Program-made: the position numbers and the translations under genes | Shown: positions 16,281-25,284 of the stretch, in pieces | Layout: each line of letters starts with the position of its first letter | Position numbering within the stretch: position 1 is the first letter of the stretch | Assembly (NCBI RefSeq): GCF_003002895.1 | Contig: NZ_PVTI01000028.1 | Location: forward strand, 1 to 47,327 | Direction: 5' to 3' | DNA length: 47,327 nt | Source of the DNA: Knoellia remsis | Lineage (GTDB): Bacteria; Actinomycetota; Actinomycetes; Actinomycetales; Dermatophilaceae | The notes under the pieces: generated by a model | Database searches by the model: none | Seen by the model: the letters and a program-made list of their open reading frames with translations, nothing else | Told to the model about the DNA's origin: nothing

Positions 16281-19046
16281 TCAGCTCTGCGAGGGGGTGA
16301 AGCCGGCGCGCTGGGCGGCCTCCTCGTCGTAGAACCACACGTCGGGCTCGGCCGTGTCGTAGCCGTTGGCGCCCGGGACCCGGTAGGTCATCGTGTCGCG
16401 GTAGGCCTGCACCGGGTGGTCGAGCGGCTGCGCGCGGTCCTCGAACGGGGCCGCGGAGCCGACGCCGTACCCACCGTCGCGGATCTCCTCGACCCCCGAG
16501 ATGCGTCGGATCCACGCGTCCTGGCCGCCGGGCCGCTGCTCGTCGATGTCGGCGCGGTCGTCGGTCGCCGTCGCACCCTCGCGGATGTCGTCGGCCGCCG
16601 TCGCGTCATAGGCCTCGCGCATGCTCGTCGAGTCCTCGCCCTGGATGTTGATCCTGTCGGTGCCGTCGGGCCAGTGCGCGGCGTCACCGCGGTCGGTGCG
16701 CTGGTCGCCGCCCGCGTCGCCGACGCGCTGGTCGCTGCCCGCGTCGCCGGTGCCGTGGGTGCGAGCGTCGCCGACGCCCTGGGTGCCGTCGCTGCCCTGA
16801 GCGCCCTGGTCGGCGGTGATGCCCTCACGGGTCGTGTCCGTCAGGTCGTCACGGGTGGTGGCGTCGCCCTGAGCGAACCCGCCGCCGTCACGGGTCGTGT
16901 CGGCGTGCGAGTCCTGGTCGTCGCGACGGTCCCGGTCACCCGTGGCCCACGCATCCCCGCCGGACCCCTGGTCACCACGCGCGTCCTGGTCCGAGCCGTA
17001 GCCGGCGTCCGCACGGTCGTCGCGCGAGCCGAGGCCGGCGCCGGCCGCACCAGCGGCGGCGCCTGCTGCGGCACCGCCCACCGTGGCCGAGCCGAGCCCG
17101 CCATCCCGGTCGCTGTGGCTGCCGCTGTCGCGACCGAAGTCAGCGTCCCCGTCGGTGGCGCGACCGAGGTCGCGGTCGCGGTCGACGTCACGGTCGAAGG
17201 AGCGGTCCTCGGGCACGCGCTCGTTCGAGGCGTAGTCCTCGGTGTCGCGGTCCTCGGTGACGCGGTCGCCCGAGTGCTGGTCGTCGCCGAGGCGGGCGTC
17301 CGCGTCACGGCGGTCGTCCCAGCCAGAGCCAGCCGTGCCGTCGCGGTGAGCACCCTCCGCGTCACGACGCGTCACGTCCTCGTCGCCGAGGTCATCCCGG
17401 GAGCCGTCGTACGTCGGGGAGACGCCCGGGCTCTGCGCCTCGGCCGGCAGCGGCTCGGTCGAGGCGTACTGCTCCGGGTCCCCGATGATCGCCATGTCCG
17501 AGTCGCCCTGCGCGCTCGCGTCGCCGCGGCGGTCGATGTCGGCGCCGGCGTCGGCTCCACGGTCGGCGCCGGCGTCAGCATCGGTGCTCCAGTCGGTCGA
17601 GTTCGTGTCGTCGGTGCGACGGACGTCGTCGCGCGCGTCGTCCTGATCCCAGGCCGACTGCTCGGTGGCGCCGGCACCGGCTGCGGGGGCGACCCCCGTG
17701 CCGGCACCAGCGGTCGTGTCCCAGCCCTGCGACTCGGTCACCGACTCGTCCTGGCGATCGTCGCGGCCGGGCTCGTCAGGGGTGGTGCGCGTGCTGTCGC
17801 TCATGTCGTTCTCCCATCGTTGGGTCGCCGACTGGCCCGAGCTGTCCCACTCGCTCGTGGCAGCCGCCGAGGACTGGACGTCGTCCACCGACGTGGACGC
17901 GCCGTAGTTGTCGTTGGTGCGGTAGGTCCCGGCGCCCTGGTAGCCGCCGGTGGTGTCGCTCGTGAGGTGTTGCTCGTTGCCGTATGCCGTCCCGCTGGCC
18001 TCGTCCTCGACGGCACCGGGGGTGCGCGACCGGTCGGCGCCGGAGGCGGTGTCGCCGTAGGCGGTGTCGCCGTAGGCGTTGTTGCCGGAGGCGGTGTCAC
18101 TCTGGACGTTGTCGCTATAGTCCGCCCCGGACGCCAGTCGTGCGGCATCGTCGCGGGTGCCTGCGTCGCTATCGGACTCGTGACGCCCCCGGCTCGCGGC
18201 GTAGGCGCCACCGGCGGCGACGGCACCACCGGCGGCAACCGCGCCGGCGCCCCACCCGGTGTCGCGACCCTCGTCGGGACGTTCTGCGTCCGTGGCGTCG
18301 GCGCGCCACGTGTCCTCACTGCGGGACTCGCGGACCTCGTCACGCCAGCCCTCGCCACCGCGGGTCGAGCCGGCCTCGTGACGGCCGCCCGCGACCGGCT
18401 GGTCCGCGCGCGTGACGTCCTCGTCCGCGCGGGTGACCTCGCTCTGCTCCCGCTCCCACGAGCTCGCCTCGCCGGAGGCGGACCGCTCCTGTCCGAGCGG
18501 GCGGTCGCTCCAGGAGGACTCGTTCGCATCCCGGTCCGGAGCCGCATCGCGCTCGAGAGCCGCATCCCGGTCAGCAGCGCCCGTCGCGGCGGGGGTGACG
18601 GGCCGCTGGACGCGCGTGTCCTCGACCGAGCGGACGTCGTCGTCGAGGTCCTCGGGCAGGGGGCGCGGGTCGTCGGCGCGGACCGTCACGTCGGGGTCGA
18701 GCTCGTCGGCGCGACGCAGCTCGGCCTGCTGTGCCTGACGGGCGCGCTCGACCTGCTCGCGCTGGAGCCGGGCGTCCTCCTCGACGCGCTGGGCCTCTCG
18801 TGCGCTCTGTTCCGCGTCGCGGGCCCGCTGCTCGGCCTCCTGCCGGGCGACGGTCGCGCGCTCGTCAGCCTGCTGGGCGAACGTCTCCTGACCACGCAGG
18901 TTCACCGCGCGCTCCTCGGCGGACGAACGCAACCGTGCCGCCTCGGCACGCTGCTCCTCGAGCTCACGCTGCTTGCTGCGCGAGAAGAACCACCACAGCC
19001 CGAAAAGGAGGGCGAGGATGACGAGGGCGCCGATGACGTACTTCAT
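16281..19046 (-). CDS. Large N-terminally anchored coiled-coil/low-complexity protein with sunset-like C-terminal domain
   Basis: The 921-residue protein starts with a membrane helix (MKYVIGALVILALLFGLWWFF) and a basic stop. A Glu/Ala/Arg/Gln-rich coiled coil follows (about 25-125), and then about 650 residues of Asp/Arg/Gly/Thr/Ser-rich repeats (DRDVDRDRDLG-type, TAYGDTA units). It ends in a compact region with YRVPGANGYDTAEPDVWF and EEAAQRAGFTPSQ, which resembles the so-called sunset domain found at the end of some secreted or stress-linked proteins. The ATG at 19046 has AGGAGC nine bases upstream and begins directly at the helix. The topology suggests a cytoplasmic or envelope tether. Long open frames on the other strand are composition artefacts. 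Function is unknown. Confidence 0.65.
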   Translation of the reverse strand: MKYVIGALVILALLFGLWWFFSRSKQRELEEQRAEAARLRSSAEERAVNLRGQETFAQQADERATVARQEAEQRARDAEQSAREAQRVEEDARLQREQVERARQAQQAELRRADELDPDVTVRADDPRPLPEDLDDDVRSVEDTRVQRPVTPAATGAADRDAALERDAAPDRDANESSWSDRPLGQERSASGEASSWEREQSEVTRADEDVTRADQPVAGGRHEAGSTRGGEGWRDEVRESRSEDTWRADATDAERPDEGRDTGWGAGAVAAGGAVAAGGAYAASRGRHESDSDAGTRDDAARLASGADYSDNVQSDTASGNNAYGDTAYGDTASGADRSRTPGAVEDEASGTAYGNEQHLTSDTTGGYQGAGTYRTNDNYGASTSVDDVQSSAAATSEWDSSGQSATQRWENDMSDSTRTTPDEPGRDDRQDESVTESQGWDTTAGAGTGVAPAAGAGATEQSAWDQDDARDDVRRTDDTNSTDWSTDADAGADRGADAGADIDRRGDASAQGDSDMAIIGDPEQYASTEPLPAEAQSPGVSPTYDGSRDDLGDEDVTRRDAEGAHRDGTAGSGWDDRRDADARLGDDQHSGDRVTEDRDTEDYASNERVPEDRSFDRDVDRDRDLGRATDGDADFGRDSGSHSDRDGGLGSATVGGAAAGAAAGAAGAGLGSRDDRADAGYGSDQDARGDQGSGGDAWATGDRDRRDDQDSHADTTRDGGGFAQGDATTRDDLTDTTREGITADQGAQGSDGTQGVGDARTHGTGDAGSDQRVGDAGGDQRTDRGDAAHWPDGTDRINIQGEDSTSMREAYDATAADDIREGATATDDRADIDEQRPGGQDAWIRRISGVEEIRDGGYGVGSAAPFEDRAQPLDHPVQAYRDTMTYRVPGANGYDTAEPDVWFYDEEAAQRAGFTPSQS

Positions 19047-19066
19047 CTTGAGGTGCTCCTGACCGT

Positions 19067-19101
19067 GGGAGTCGGGTGCGAGGCGCACCCGCATGACTCC
19101 C
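19067..19101 (-). promoter_or_regulatory. Interrupted palindrome in the leader of the large repetitive protein
   Basis: GGGAGTC-GGGTGCG and CGCACCC-GACTCCC form a nested inverted repeat around AGG, 20 bases upstream of the 19046 start codon. It could be a repressor site or a leader hairpin. No factor can be named. Confidence 0.35.
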
Positions 19102-19210
19102 CCAAACTACCGCCGACCTGCGCCGATGTGGGTTCTCGCGACGACCGATCCGGCGCGCACACGGCATACACAGGAACCTCCCGGGAGTAGGCCGTCCCGA
19201 CGCGGCCGGA

Positions 19211-20857
19211 TCACGCTTGCAGACCGAGCTCCTGGCTCGTGACCTCGCGCATCTCGACCTTGCGCACCTTGCCCGTCACCGTCATCGGGAACTCGTCGAC
19301 GATGCGCACGTAGCGCGGGATCTTGTAGTGCGCGAGCTTGCCCGTCGAGAACTCACGGACGGACTCGGCGGTCAACGGGGTGGCGCCCTCGCGCATGCGG
19401 ATCCAGGCGGCGAGCTCCTCGCCGTACTTCTCGTCGGGGACGCCGATGACCTGGACGTCCTCGATGTCGGGGTGCGTGTAGAGGAACTCCTCGATCTCGC
19501 GCGGGTAGATGTTCTCGCCGCCGCGGATCACCATGTCCTTGATGCGGCCGGTGATCTGGACGTAGCCGTCCTCGTCCATGACCGCGATGTCGCCGGTGTG
19601 CATCCACCCGTCGACGAGCACTTCGTCGGTCTTGTCCTGCTGGTCCCAGTAGCCGAGCATCACCGAGTACCCCTTGGTGCAGAACTCGCCCGCCTCCCCA
19701 CGCGGCACGGTCTCGCCCGTCGCCGGGTCGACGACCTTGATCTCGAGGTGGGGCATGACCCGACCGACGGTGCCGACCTTGCGCTCGAAGGAGTCGTCGC
19801 GGCGCGTCTGCGTCGACACCGGTGAGGTCTCGGTCATGCCGTAGCAGATCGTCATCTCCTCGATGCCGGACTCGATGAGCTTCGTCATCAGCGTTGCAGG
19901 ACAAGGGGATCCGGCCATGATCCCGGTGCGGACCGTGCTGAGGTCGTAGTCGCCGAAGCCCGGCAGCGACCACTCGGCGATGAACATCGTCGGCACGCCG
20001 TAGAGGCTCGTGACCTTCTCCTCCGACACCGCCTTGAGGGTGAGCTCGGGGTCGAAGCCCGGTGCCGGAATGACCATGACCGAGCCGTGCGTCGTGGCCG
20101 CGAGGTTGCCCATGACCATGCCGAAGCAGTGGTAGAAGGGCACGGGAATGGCGATCCGGTCCTCCTGCGTGTAGCCGCAGAGCTCGCCGACGAAGTACCC
20201 GTTGTTGAGGATGTTGCGGTGGCTCAGCGTCGCACCCTTGGGGAATCCCGTTGTGCCAGAGGTGTACTGGATGTTGATGGCATCCGTCGGAGACAGCTCC
20301 GCACTGACCATCTCCAATCGCTCGTCGCTGACCTCGTCGGCCCTTGCGAGCAGCGCGTCCCAGCTCTCGCCGCCGATGACCCACACGTCCTCGAGCGCCG
20401 GCGTGGAGCCGCGCACCTCGTCGATCATCGCGACGTAGTTCGACGTCTTGAACGACTCTGCCGTGAAGAGGCCGCGGATCCCGGCCTGCGTGAGGACGTA
20501 CTCCAGCTCGTGTGACCGGTATGCCGGGTTGATGTTGACGAGGATGACGCCCACCTTGGCGGTGGCGAACTGGGCGACCGTCCACTGCGCGCAGTTCGGT
20601 GCCCAGATACCGATGCGGTCGCCCACCTCGTACCCCGAAGCGAGGAGCGCCTTGGCGAGCCGGTCCACCTCGGCCCCGAACTCGGCATACGTCCAGCGGA
20701 TGTCCTGCGCCCGGTCGACGAGCGCCTCTCGGTCACCGTGCGCGGCGACCGTCGCGTCGAGGTTGGCGCCGATGGTCTGCTCGAGCAGCGGCGGCTCGGT
20801 GGTCCCGACGGTGTGCGAGAGGTTCGCGGCGGGTGCGGCCTGGGTCGACGTGGACAT
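19211..20857 (-). CDS. Fatty-acyl-CoA synthetase (AMP-forming, FadD/AcsA-like)
   Basis: This enzyme activates a carboxylic acid with ATP and CoA through an acyl-adenylate. The 548-residue protein carries the P-loop YTSGTTGFPKGATLSHRN (about 193-210), the A5 motif YGMTETSP, A7 GWMHTGDIAVMDEDGYVQITGRIKDMVIRGGENIYPREIE (quoted in part), and the catalytic lysine region GKVRKVEMRE near the C-terminus. It resembles medium/long-chain acyl-CoA ligases used in fatty-acid breakdown. The ATG at 20857 has GGAAGGAC seven bases upstream and matches the usual family start. It stands alone. The acyl-CoA dehydrogenases at 36.6-39.3 kb could act later in the same route. Confidence 0.92.
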   Translation of the reverse strand: MSTSTQAAPAANLSHTVGTTEPPLLEQTIGANLDATVAAHGDREALVDRAQDIRWTYAEFGAEVDRLAKALLASGYEVGDRIGIWAPNCAQWTVAQFATAKVGVILVNINPAYRSHELEYVLTQAGIRGLFTAESFKTSNYVAMIDEVRGSTPALEDVWVIGGESWDALLARADEVSDERLEMVSAELSPTDAINIQYTSGTTGFPKGATLSHRNILNNGYFVGELCGYTQEDRIAIPVPFYHCFGMVMGNLAATTHGSVMVIPAPGFDPELTLKAVSEEKVTSLYGVPTMFIAEWSLPGFGDYDLSTVRTGIMAGSPCPATLMTKLIESGIEEMTICYGMTETSPVSTQTRRDDSFERKVGTVGRVMPHLEIKVVDPATGETVPRGEAGEFCTKGYSVMLGYWDQQDKTDEVLVDGWMHTGDIAVMDEDGYVQITGRIKDMVIRGGENIYPREIEEFLYTHPDIEDVQVIGVPDEKYGEELAAWIRMREGATPLTAESVREFSTGKLAHYKIPRYVRIVDEFPMTVTGKVRKVEMREVTSQELGLQA

Positions 20858-20935
20858 CGGTGTCCTTCCGGAGGCGGATGGTGACGGGCCCACTCAACCG
20901 CGCGGACGGCATACCGGCAAGAGGGCCGGCTCCCC

Positions 20936-21169
20936 TCAGTCCCGCCCGCCTGTCGCGCGACGGAACCAGCCACGGATGCGGTCGATGGCGACGGCGTGGC
21001 CCACCTGTTCCGAAGTGGTGTCGCCCGTCAGCATCCCCAGGGCTGCCGAGGTCTGGAGCCGTTCGCAGCTCGTGCAGATCGTGCGCCCGGTCATGGTGCG
21101 GTGCTTCGTGCCCCGCTGCGGCTTGCGACACTGCTGGCAGGTCCACGTCGAGCTGAGACTGCTGGCCAT
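20936..21169 (-). CDS. Small zinc-ribbon-like protein
   Basis: This is a 77-residue basic protein with two Cys pairs, CQQC (11, 14) and CTSC (32, 35), spaced as in a zinc ribbon, followed by an alpha-helical tail ending WFRRATGGRD. I do not recognise a named family. It is divergent from the universal stress gene at 21274, and the shared intergenic region holds a 7-base-arm inverted repeat at 21205-21225. The reading frame keeps a high-GC third-position pattern, which supports real coding. Confidence 0.55.
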   Translation of the reverse strand: MASSLSSTWTCQQCRKPQRGTKHRTMTGRTICTSCERLQTSAALGMLTGDTTSEQVGHAVAIDRIRGWFRRATGGRD

Positions 21170-21204
21170 CCCCGCGCCCCCTTGGTCGTCGTCGTGCGTG
21201 ACTG

Positions 21205-21225
21205 TCGCACGATCCTCGCGTGCGA
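21205..21225. promoter_or_regulatory. Inverted repeat in the divergent usp / zinc-ribbon promoter region
   Basis: TCGCACG and CGTGCGA are separated by seven bases, in the 104-base gap between divergent start codons. It is a plausible operator for either gene. No consensus was recognised. Confidence 0.35.
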
Positions 21226-21273
21226 TGCTCCGAAGGTACCCCCGGCGCGCGCCGCGTGGGTAGGGTCGGCGTC

Positions 21274-22227
21274 ATGGCTGACAACGCTGACACCGTCTCT
21301 GCCGACGCGCGCGAGGGCGACGCCATCCCCGAGGGTGCGGTCGTCGTCGGGATCGGCAACAGCGACCGCGACGCCGAGTGCCTCACCTGGGCGGGCAACT
21401 CCGCCCAGCGGAGTGGGAGCCCGCTGCACATCCTGCACGCGCACGACCTCAGCGCCGAGCTCGCGGCGATCGACCCGGTCGCCGGCAACGCGATCTCGCT
21501 CGGGCCCGAGGGTGACATCGGCAACCGCAGCCTCCTTGAGCAGACGATGGCCGAGGCGCGCGAGCGCTGGCCCGACGTGCCGGTCACCGGCAGCGAGCCG
21601 TTCGTCAAGCCGGAGCAGGCGCTCGTCGACGCGTCGCGGGTCGCCCGTCTCGTCGTCGTCGGCGTGGCGCGCGAGAGCGTCCTGCAGAAGTTCGGGCTCG
21701 GCCGCCCGTCGCTCGCCGCGGCGATGCACGCCGCGAGCCCGGTCGTCCTCGTGCCCATGGGCGCTCGCACCGACGCCGACGGACCGATCGTCGTCGCCAT
21801 CGACGGCTCGGCCCACAGCGCCGCCGCCGCGGAGCGCGCGTTCTGGAGCGCGAAGCTGCGCGGCGCTCCCCTCGTCGCGGTGACGGTCTGGAACGTCGAG
21901 GTCGTCGACGGCATGGTCGTCACGACGCCCGACACGGACGCGTGGCGCCAGGTTGAGGCGAAGTACCGTGCCGTCGTCGACAAGATCATCGAGCCGCTCC
22001 GCGCGGCCAACCCCGACGTCGACTGCACCGTCGAGGTCCTCCACGGCTCGCCGGCCAAGGTCCTCAGCGAGCGCGCTGCCGACGCAGGCCTGCTCGTCAT
22101 GGGGACGCGCGGGCGCGGCGGCTTCACCGGCATGCTCCTCGGGTCGCAGAGCCAGAAGGTCCTCGAGACCGCGAGCTGCCCCGTCATGCTCGTGCACGCG
22201 AGCAGCGACAAGGAGACCCAGGACTGA
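21274..22227 (+). CDS. Tandem universal stress protein (two UspA domains)
   Basis: The 317-residue cytoplasmic protein has two UspA folds (about 20-160 and 170-312). Domain 1 begins AVVVGIGNSDRDAECLTWAG and ends SPVVLVP. Domain 2 begins IVVAIDGSAHSAAAAERAFWSA and ends with the nucleotide-binding motif MGTRGRGGFTGMLLGSQSQKVL, the ATP-binding G-x2-G-x9-G(S/T) pattern. Domain 1's counterpart (VVVGVARESVLQKFGLGRPS) is degenerate, so probably only domain 2 binds ATP. Tandem Usps of this length are typical of actinobacteria and respond to hypoxia or stasis. TAGGGT lies seven bases before the ATG, suggesting leaderless translation. The next gene follows with no gap. Confidence 0.9.
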   Translation: MADNADTVSADAREGDAIPEGAVVVGIGNSDRDAECLTWAGNSAQRSGSPLHILHAHDLSAELAAIDPVAGNAISLGPEGDIGNRSLLEQTMAEARERWPDVPVTGSEPFVKPEQALVDASRVARLVVVGVARESVLQKFGLGRPSLAAAMHAASPVVLVPMGARTDADGPIVVAIDGSAHSAAAAERAFWSAKLRGAPLVAVTVWNVEVVDGMVVTTPDTDAWRQVEAKYRAVVDKIIEPLRAANPDVDCTVEVLHGSPAKVLSERAADAGLLVMGTRGRGGFTGMLLGSQSQKVLETASCPVMLVHASSDKETQD

Positions 22228-22835
22228 GCGCGCGACGCGTCCGCGACCGGTTCCGCGGTCGCATCGCCGGCGTCGGCTCGACCTCCGGAACGCGCGTCGT
22301 CGTCGGGCGCTGGGACTCGGGCCCGCTCGGCTCCTTCACCGACCTCATGGTCGAGAAGGCGACCGGGCACCGAGTCCTCGTCGCCCCGGATGACGCGGTC
22401 GCGGCATACGTCTCCTCGACCTACGACTTCGACGAGGTGCGCATCGAGCCGGTGGCGGTCACGGGCGAGGAGAGGTGGGCGGTGCGCTCTCCGTCGGTGT
22501 CGCTCGACCTCACGGTCGGTCCTCGTATGCCGCTCGGCCGGCTCCTGCGTGCCGTGCCCCGGCCGCTCGGGGATAGTCCTGCGTGGGCGCGGCTCGTCGA
22601 CCCGGTCGCCGGCCTCGTCGTCCCCGGCGTGCGGACGGTGGGCACGGCGCTCGAGGGGCGGCGCGAGTACTACGGCGCGACCGACCTGCACCGGGTTGTC
22701 GCGATGGAGGGCAGCGTCAACGGTGAGCCGATCGGCGAGCTCGCCGACATCGACCCGCCGTGCCGGTTCGGGTTCTCGTCGACGCCGCGCACCCCGTCGG
22801 TGACGACGGTCGTGACGACCGTGGTCCGGGCCTGA
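22224..22835 (+). CDS. Conserved actinobacterial protein of unknown function, probable non-canonical CTG start
   Basis: The recognisable protein runs RGRIAGVGSTSGTRVVVGRWDSGPLGSFTDLM, quoted in part, then VLVAP, TYDFDEVRIEPV, LGRLLRAVPRPLG, GVRTVGTALEGRREYYGA and DPPCRFGF. I recall similar hypothetical proteins widely in actinobacteria. The first conserved block lies upstream of the only ATG (22347), and codons from 22227 to 22346 have strongly GC-rich third positions. No ATG, GTG or TTG exists in frame before it. A perfect AAGGAG (22210-22215) stands eight bases before a CTG at 22224 that overlaps the usp stop codon, so CTG initiation is proposed, giving 203 residues. The conservative alternative is ATG 22347 (162 residues). 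Confidence 0.55.
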   Translation: MSARRVRDRFRGRIAGVGSTSGTRVVVGRWDSGPLGSFTDLMVEKATGHRVLVAPDDAVAAYVSSTYDFDEVRIEPVAVTGEERWAVRSPSVSLDLTVGPRMPLGRLLRAVPRPLGDSPAWARLVDPVAGLVVPGVRTVGTALEGRREYYGATDLHRVVAMEGSVNGEPIGELADIDPPCRFGFSSTPRTPSVTTVVTTVVRA

Positions 22836-22888
22836 CCTCGGGGCCGGCCGCGTCACGCCGCACGGCCGCTGCACCTATCGTGGTCCGC

Positions 22889-23341
22889 ATGAACGACACC
22901 GCGAAGCAGCAGGTCAAGGACGCACTCCTCGCCCGAGCGAAGGAGCAGCTCGAGGCCTCGCAGACCAACGTGGGCAGCGAGCACGACGCCGCCCAGCTCG
23001 ACCAGGACTCCCCGCTCGACACCGGCGACGAGTCGCTGTCCGACGAGGCCGGTGACCTCACCGGCATCTTCGAGGAGGTGACCTCGCGCCAGGAGGACGA
23101 GATCTCACAGCTCGAGGCGCTCGACGTCTCTCCGCGCTCGGACGTCGGTCCGGGTGCGGTCGTCGAGTTCGGCGGCGCCCACTACGTCGTCGGCGTCATC
23201 GCGGATCCCTTCGAGGTCGCCGGGGTCACCTACGAGGGCATCTCGACCGACTCCCCCGTGTATGCCGCGATCGAGGGCAAGCGCGCCGGCGACACCTTCG
23301 AGGTCGCGGGCAAGGAGCAGACGCTCGACTCCGTGAGCTGA
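22889..23341 (+). CDS. GreA/GreB C-terminal-like protein
   Basis: The 150-residue acidic protein has helical N-terminal segments (1-75, including VKDALLARAKEQLEA). Its C-terminal half looks like the FKBP-like C-terminal domain of Gre transcript-cleavage factors: VGPGAVVEFGGAHYVVGVI, then GISTDSPVYAAIEGKRAGDTFEVAG. The long acidic-tipped coiled coil of true GreA is replaced by a shorter one, so RNA cleavage activity is doubtful; it may be a Gre-fold RNA polymerase regulator. TATCGT at 22876-22881, eight bases before the ATG, points to a leaderless transcript. The octamer at 23262 encodes Tyr-Ala with the rare TAT codon. Confidence 0.6.
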   Translation: MNDTAKQQVKDALLARAKEQLEASQTNVGSEHDAAQLDQDSPLDTGDESLSDEAGDLTGIFEEVTSRQEDEISQLEALDVSPRSDVGPGAVVEFGGAHYVVGVIADPFEVAGVTYEGISTDSPVYAAIEGKRAGDTFEVAGKEQTLDSVS

Positions 23342-23499
23342 CCCTCCTCCCCGTCACTCCCCCGATGCCGGGCACGCGCCGTATGCCGTGTGTCCGGCAT
23401 CGTGCGTCTGGCGCCTCGGCCATTCGGCCGAGTCGAAGGCGGCGAGTCCGGTCCTCCGGCCGATGTGGGGGCGCCGCCGGCGTCCATAGCGTCGCTGGC

Positions 23500-24102
23500 A
23501 TGACATCTTCCGTGAAGCGCGAACGCGCACTCGTCGTCCTCCCCCTCCTCATCCCCGCGGTGCTCGCCGGTGGCGTCGTCGCCGCCGAAGCCGGCTCCGG
23601 CGCCTGGCTCGAGCGGGACCTGCGTTCCGCGGTCGCCACCGTTCTGCCCGACGCCCGCGTCACCGACACCAACGTTCGCGGCCGTCCCTGGGTGATGAGC
23701 CGGCTCGACAACCGCATCTCCACGGCATACGTCGACCTCGCCGCCGGCGACGGCGTCGTCGAGCGGCGGCTCCTCGTCCAGGAGCTCGACCTCGACAGTG
23801 GCCGGGCCGAGCATCTGCGCTACTTCGTCACGATTCCGTATGCCGAGGGGGCGGCCGGCACGCCCGTCACCGACGAGGTGGGCGCGTTCACCGACCGGGC
23901 GAAGGTGAACGGGACGGAGGTGACCTACCGGGCGCGCCTCTCCGGTGGGGCAATTCGCGTGACGACGTCGTCCGGGCCAGCGCCGCGCAGCGTTGCTGCT
24001 CCCGCGCTCGACGGAATGGAGCTCGCCGGTGAGCCCTCCGCGACGGAGTCCGGGATCCTCGTCGAGCTCGTGAGCCGGGACGCCCGGATGGTCCGGTCCT
24101 AG
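23500..24102 (+). CDS. Exported LmeA/DUF2993-like protein
   Basis: The 200-residue protein has a short basic start (TSSVKRER) and one hydrophobic segment (ALVVLPLLIPAVLAGGVVAA), then a beta-rich exported domain: DLRSAVATVLPDARVTDTNVRGRPW followed by repeated strand-like segments. The pattern resembles DUF2993/LmeA phospholipid-binding proteins of the actinobacterial envelope, but the match is from memory and weak. The ATG at 23500 begins directly at the signal; TAGCGT at 23487-23492 suggests a leaderless mRNA. The stop is nine bases before a histidine kinase, and the three genes may share regulation or sense the envelope together. Confidence 0.55.
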   Translation: MTSSVKRERALVVLPLLIPAVLAGGVVAAEAGSGAWLERDLRSAVATVLPDARVTDTNVRGRPWVMSRLDNRISTAYVDLAAGDGVVERRLLVQELDLDSGRAEHLRYFVTIPYAEGAAGTPVTDEVGAFTDRAKVNGTEVTYRARLSGGAIRVTTSSGPAPRSVAAPALDGMELAGEPSATESGILVELVSRDARMVRS

Positions 24103-24111
24103 GCTGGTCCC

Positions 24112-25284
24112 GTGCGTCGTCTGCTCCCGTGGGTGATCCTCGGCCCGATCGTGCCGGGGGCCCTGCTCGACCTCGCCAGCGCCGCGTCGCCGGTGCTCTC
24201 CGTCGTGGGGGTCGTGATCGCGTGTGTCCTGGCGGTGGGTGCCGTCCGGGTGACCCGGTTCACCGGGCCGACCCTGCCGTCAGCGGTCGGCGTCGCGGCA
24301 CTGGGCTTCGCGCTCGTGGGAGTGGGCGCCGCGGCATCTCAACGGTGGTGGCTGCTGTCGCTGGCGTGGGCGCTCGTCATGGTGTCGGGCGTGCTTGCGG
24401 CACAGGCCCGTTCGACGCGCGACCTCGTCGTGGTCGCTGCCCTGGGAGTCGTAGCGGTCCTGGCCCCGTCGGCCTTCGAGGACGTGAGCCTCGCTCTCCT
24501 CCTGGTGATGGCGATGGCCACGGCCGTGGCGACCGCCGTCGGCGTCGGGCTGCTCGTCAGGAGCCAGCGTGACCGCGACGCCATCCTGCGGCGTGTGGTC
24601 GTCTCCGAGGAGCGCACGTCGATGGCGCGGGACCTGCACGACCTCGTCGCCCACGAGGTGACCGGGATCGTCGTGTTGGCGCAGGCCTCGGCCGGAGCGA
24701 CGAGCGACCCACGGGCCAAGGCTGTGCTCGAACGGATCGAGTCCTCCGGTCAGGAGGCGCTCGGACAGATCCGGGCGATGGTGCAGGCGCTGCGCGACGA
24801 GACGTCGGTCGGGCCGGTCGGCGCGAGCCTCGCCCCGACCGGCCGGGGAGCCGGGTCGTTGCAGCAACTGGTGGACGCGTTCGCGGAGTCGTCGGCGGCG
24901 ACGGTCACCGCGGACATCGACGACCTCGACCTGGAGCCCGCAGCCGACGCCGCCGTGCAGCGGCTCGTGGCCGAGGCGCTGACCAACGTGCGTCGGCACA
25001 GTCAGGGCGCGACCCGGGTGCGGGTCCGGGTGATGTCGGACCCCGACAGTGGCGTCGTCGCCGAGGTCGTCAACGACGCTGTCGGCAGCGGCGGCGTCGG
25101 GCGGGGCAGCGGTTATGGGCTCGTCGGGGTCCGGGAGCGGCTGGCGGTTGTCGGCGGCACCCTCGAGTCCGGTCTCGACGGCTCGGGTCAGTGGGTCGTG
25201 ACGGGTCGGATTCCGGTGCGGGAGAATGCTCGTGGGCGTTCGCGCCCTGACCCGTCCGGCACGCGAGGAGGTGCACCGTCATGA
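24112..25284 (+). CDS. Sensor histidine kinase, NarL/DesK type (HisKA_3)
   Basis: The 390-residue kinase has about six N-terminal membrane helices (1-150) with little extracellular domain, so it probably senses the membrane or an intramembrane partner. The phospho-acceptor is His176 in MARDLHDLVAHEV. The ATPase domain has EALTNVRRH (N box), VVND and GYGLVGVRERL (G2). The start is GTG, with TAGGCT seven bases upstream. The stop codon overlaps the ATG of the response regulator, confirming the pair. The preceding LmeA-like gene is nine bases away. The signal is unknown. Confidence 0.9.
   Translation: MRRLLPWVILGPIVPGALLDLASAASPVLSVVGVVIACVLAVGAVRVTRFTGPTLPSAVGVAALGFALVGVGAAASQRWWLLSLAWALVMVSGVLAAQARSTRDLVVVAALGVVAVLAPSAFEDVSLALLLVMAMATAVATAVGVGLLVRSQRDRDAILRRVVVSEERTSMARDLHDLVAHEVTGIVVLAQASAGATSDPRAKAVLERIESSGQEALGQIRAMVQALRDETSVGPVGASLAPTGRGAGSLQQLVDAFAESSAATVTADIDDLDLEPAADAAVQRLVAEALTNVRRHSQGATRVRVRVMSDPDSGVVAEVVNDAVGSGGVGRGSGYGLVGVRERLAVVGGTLESGLDGSGQWVVTGRIPVRENARGRSRPDPSGTRGGAPS

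Noticed and set aside
15873-19190. A very long plus-strand frame (1105 codons) opposite the large repetitive gene
   Set aside because: It is Val/Arg/Ala-rich, the typical antisense shadow of a GC-rich gene, with no start signal or domain. The minus strand has an anchor, ribosome binding site and end domain.
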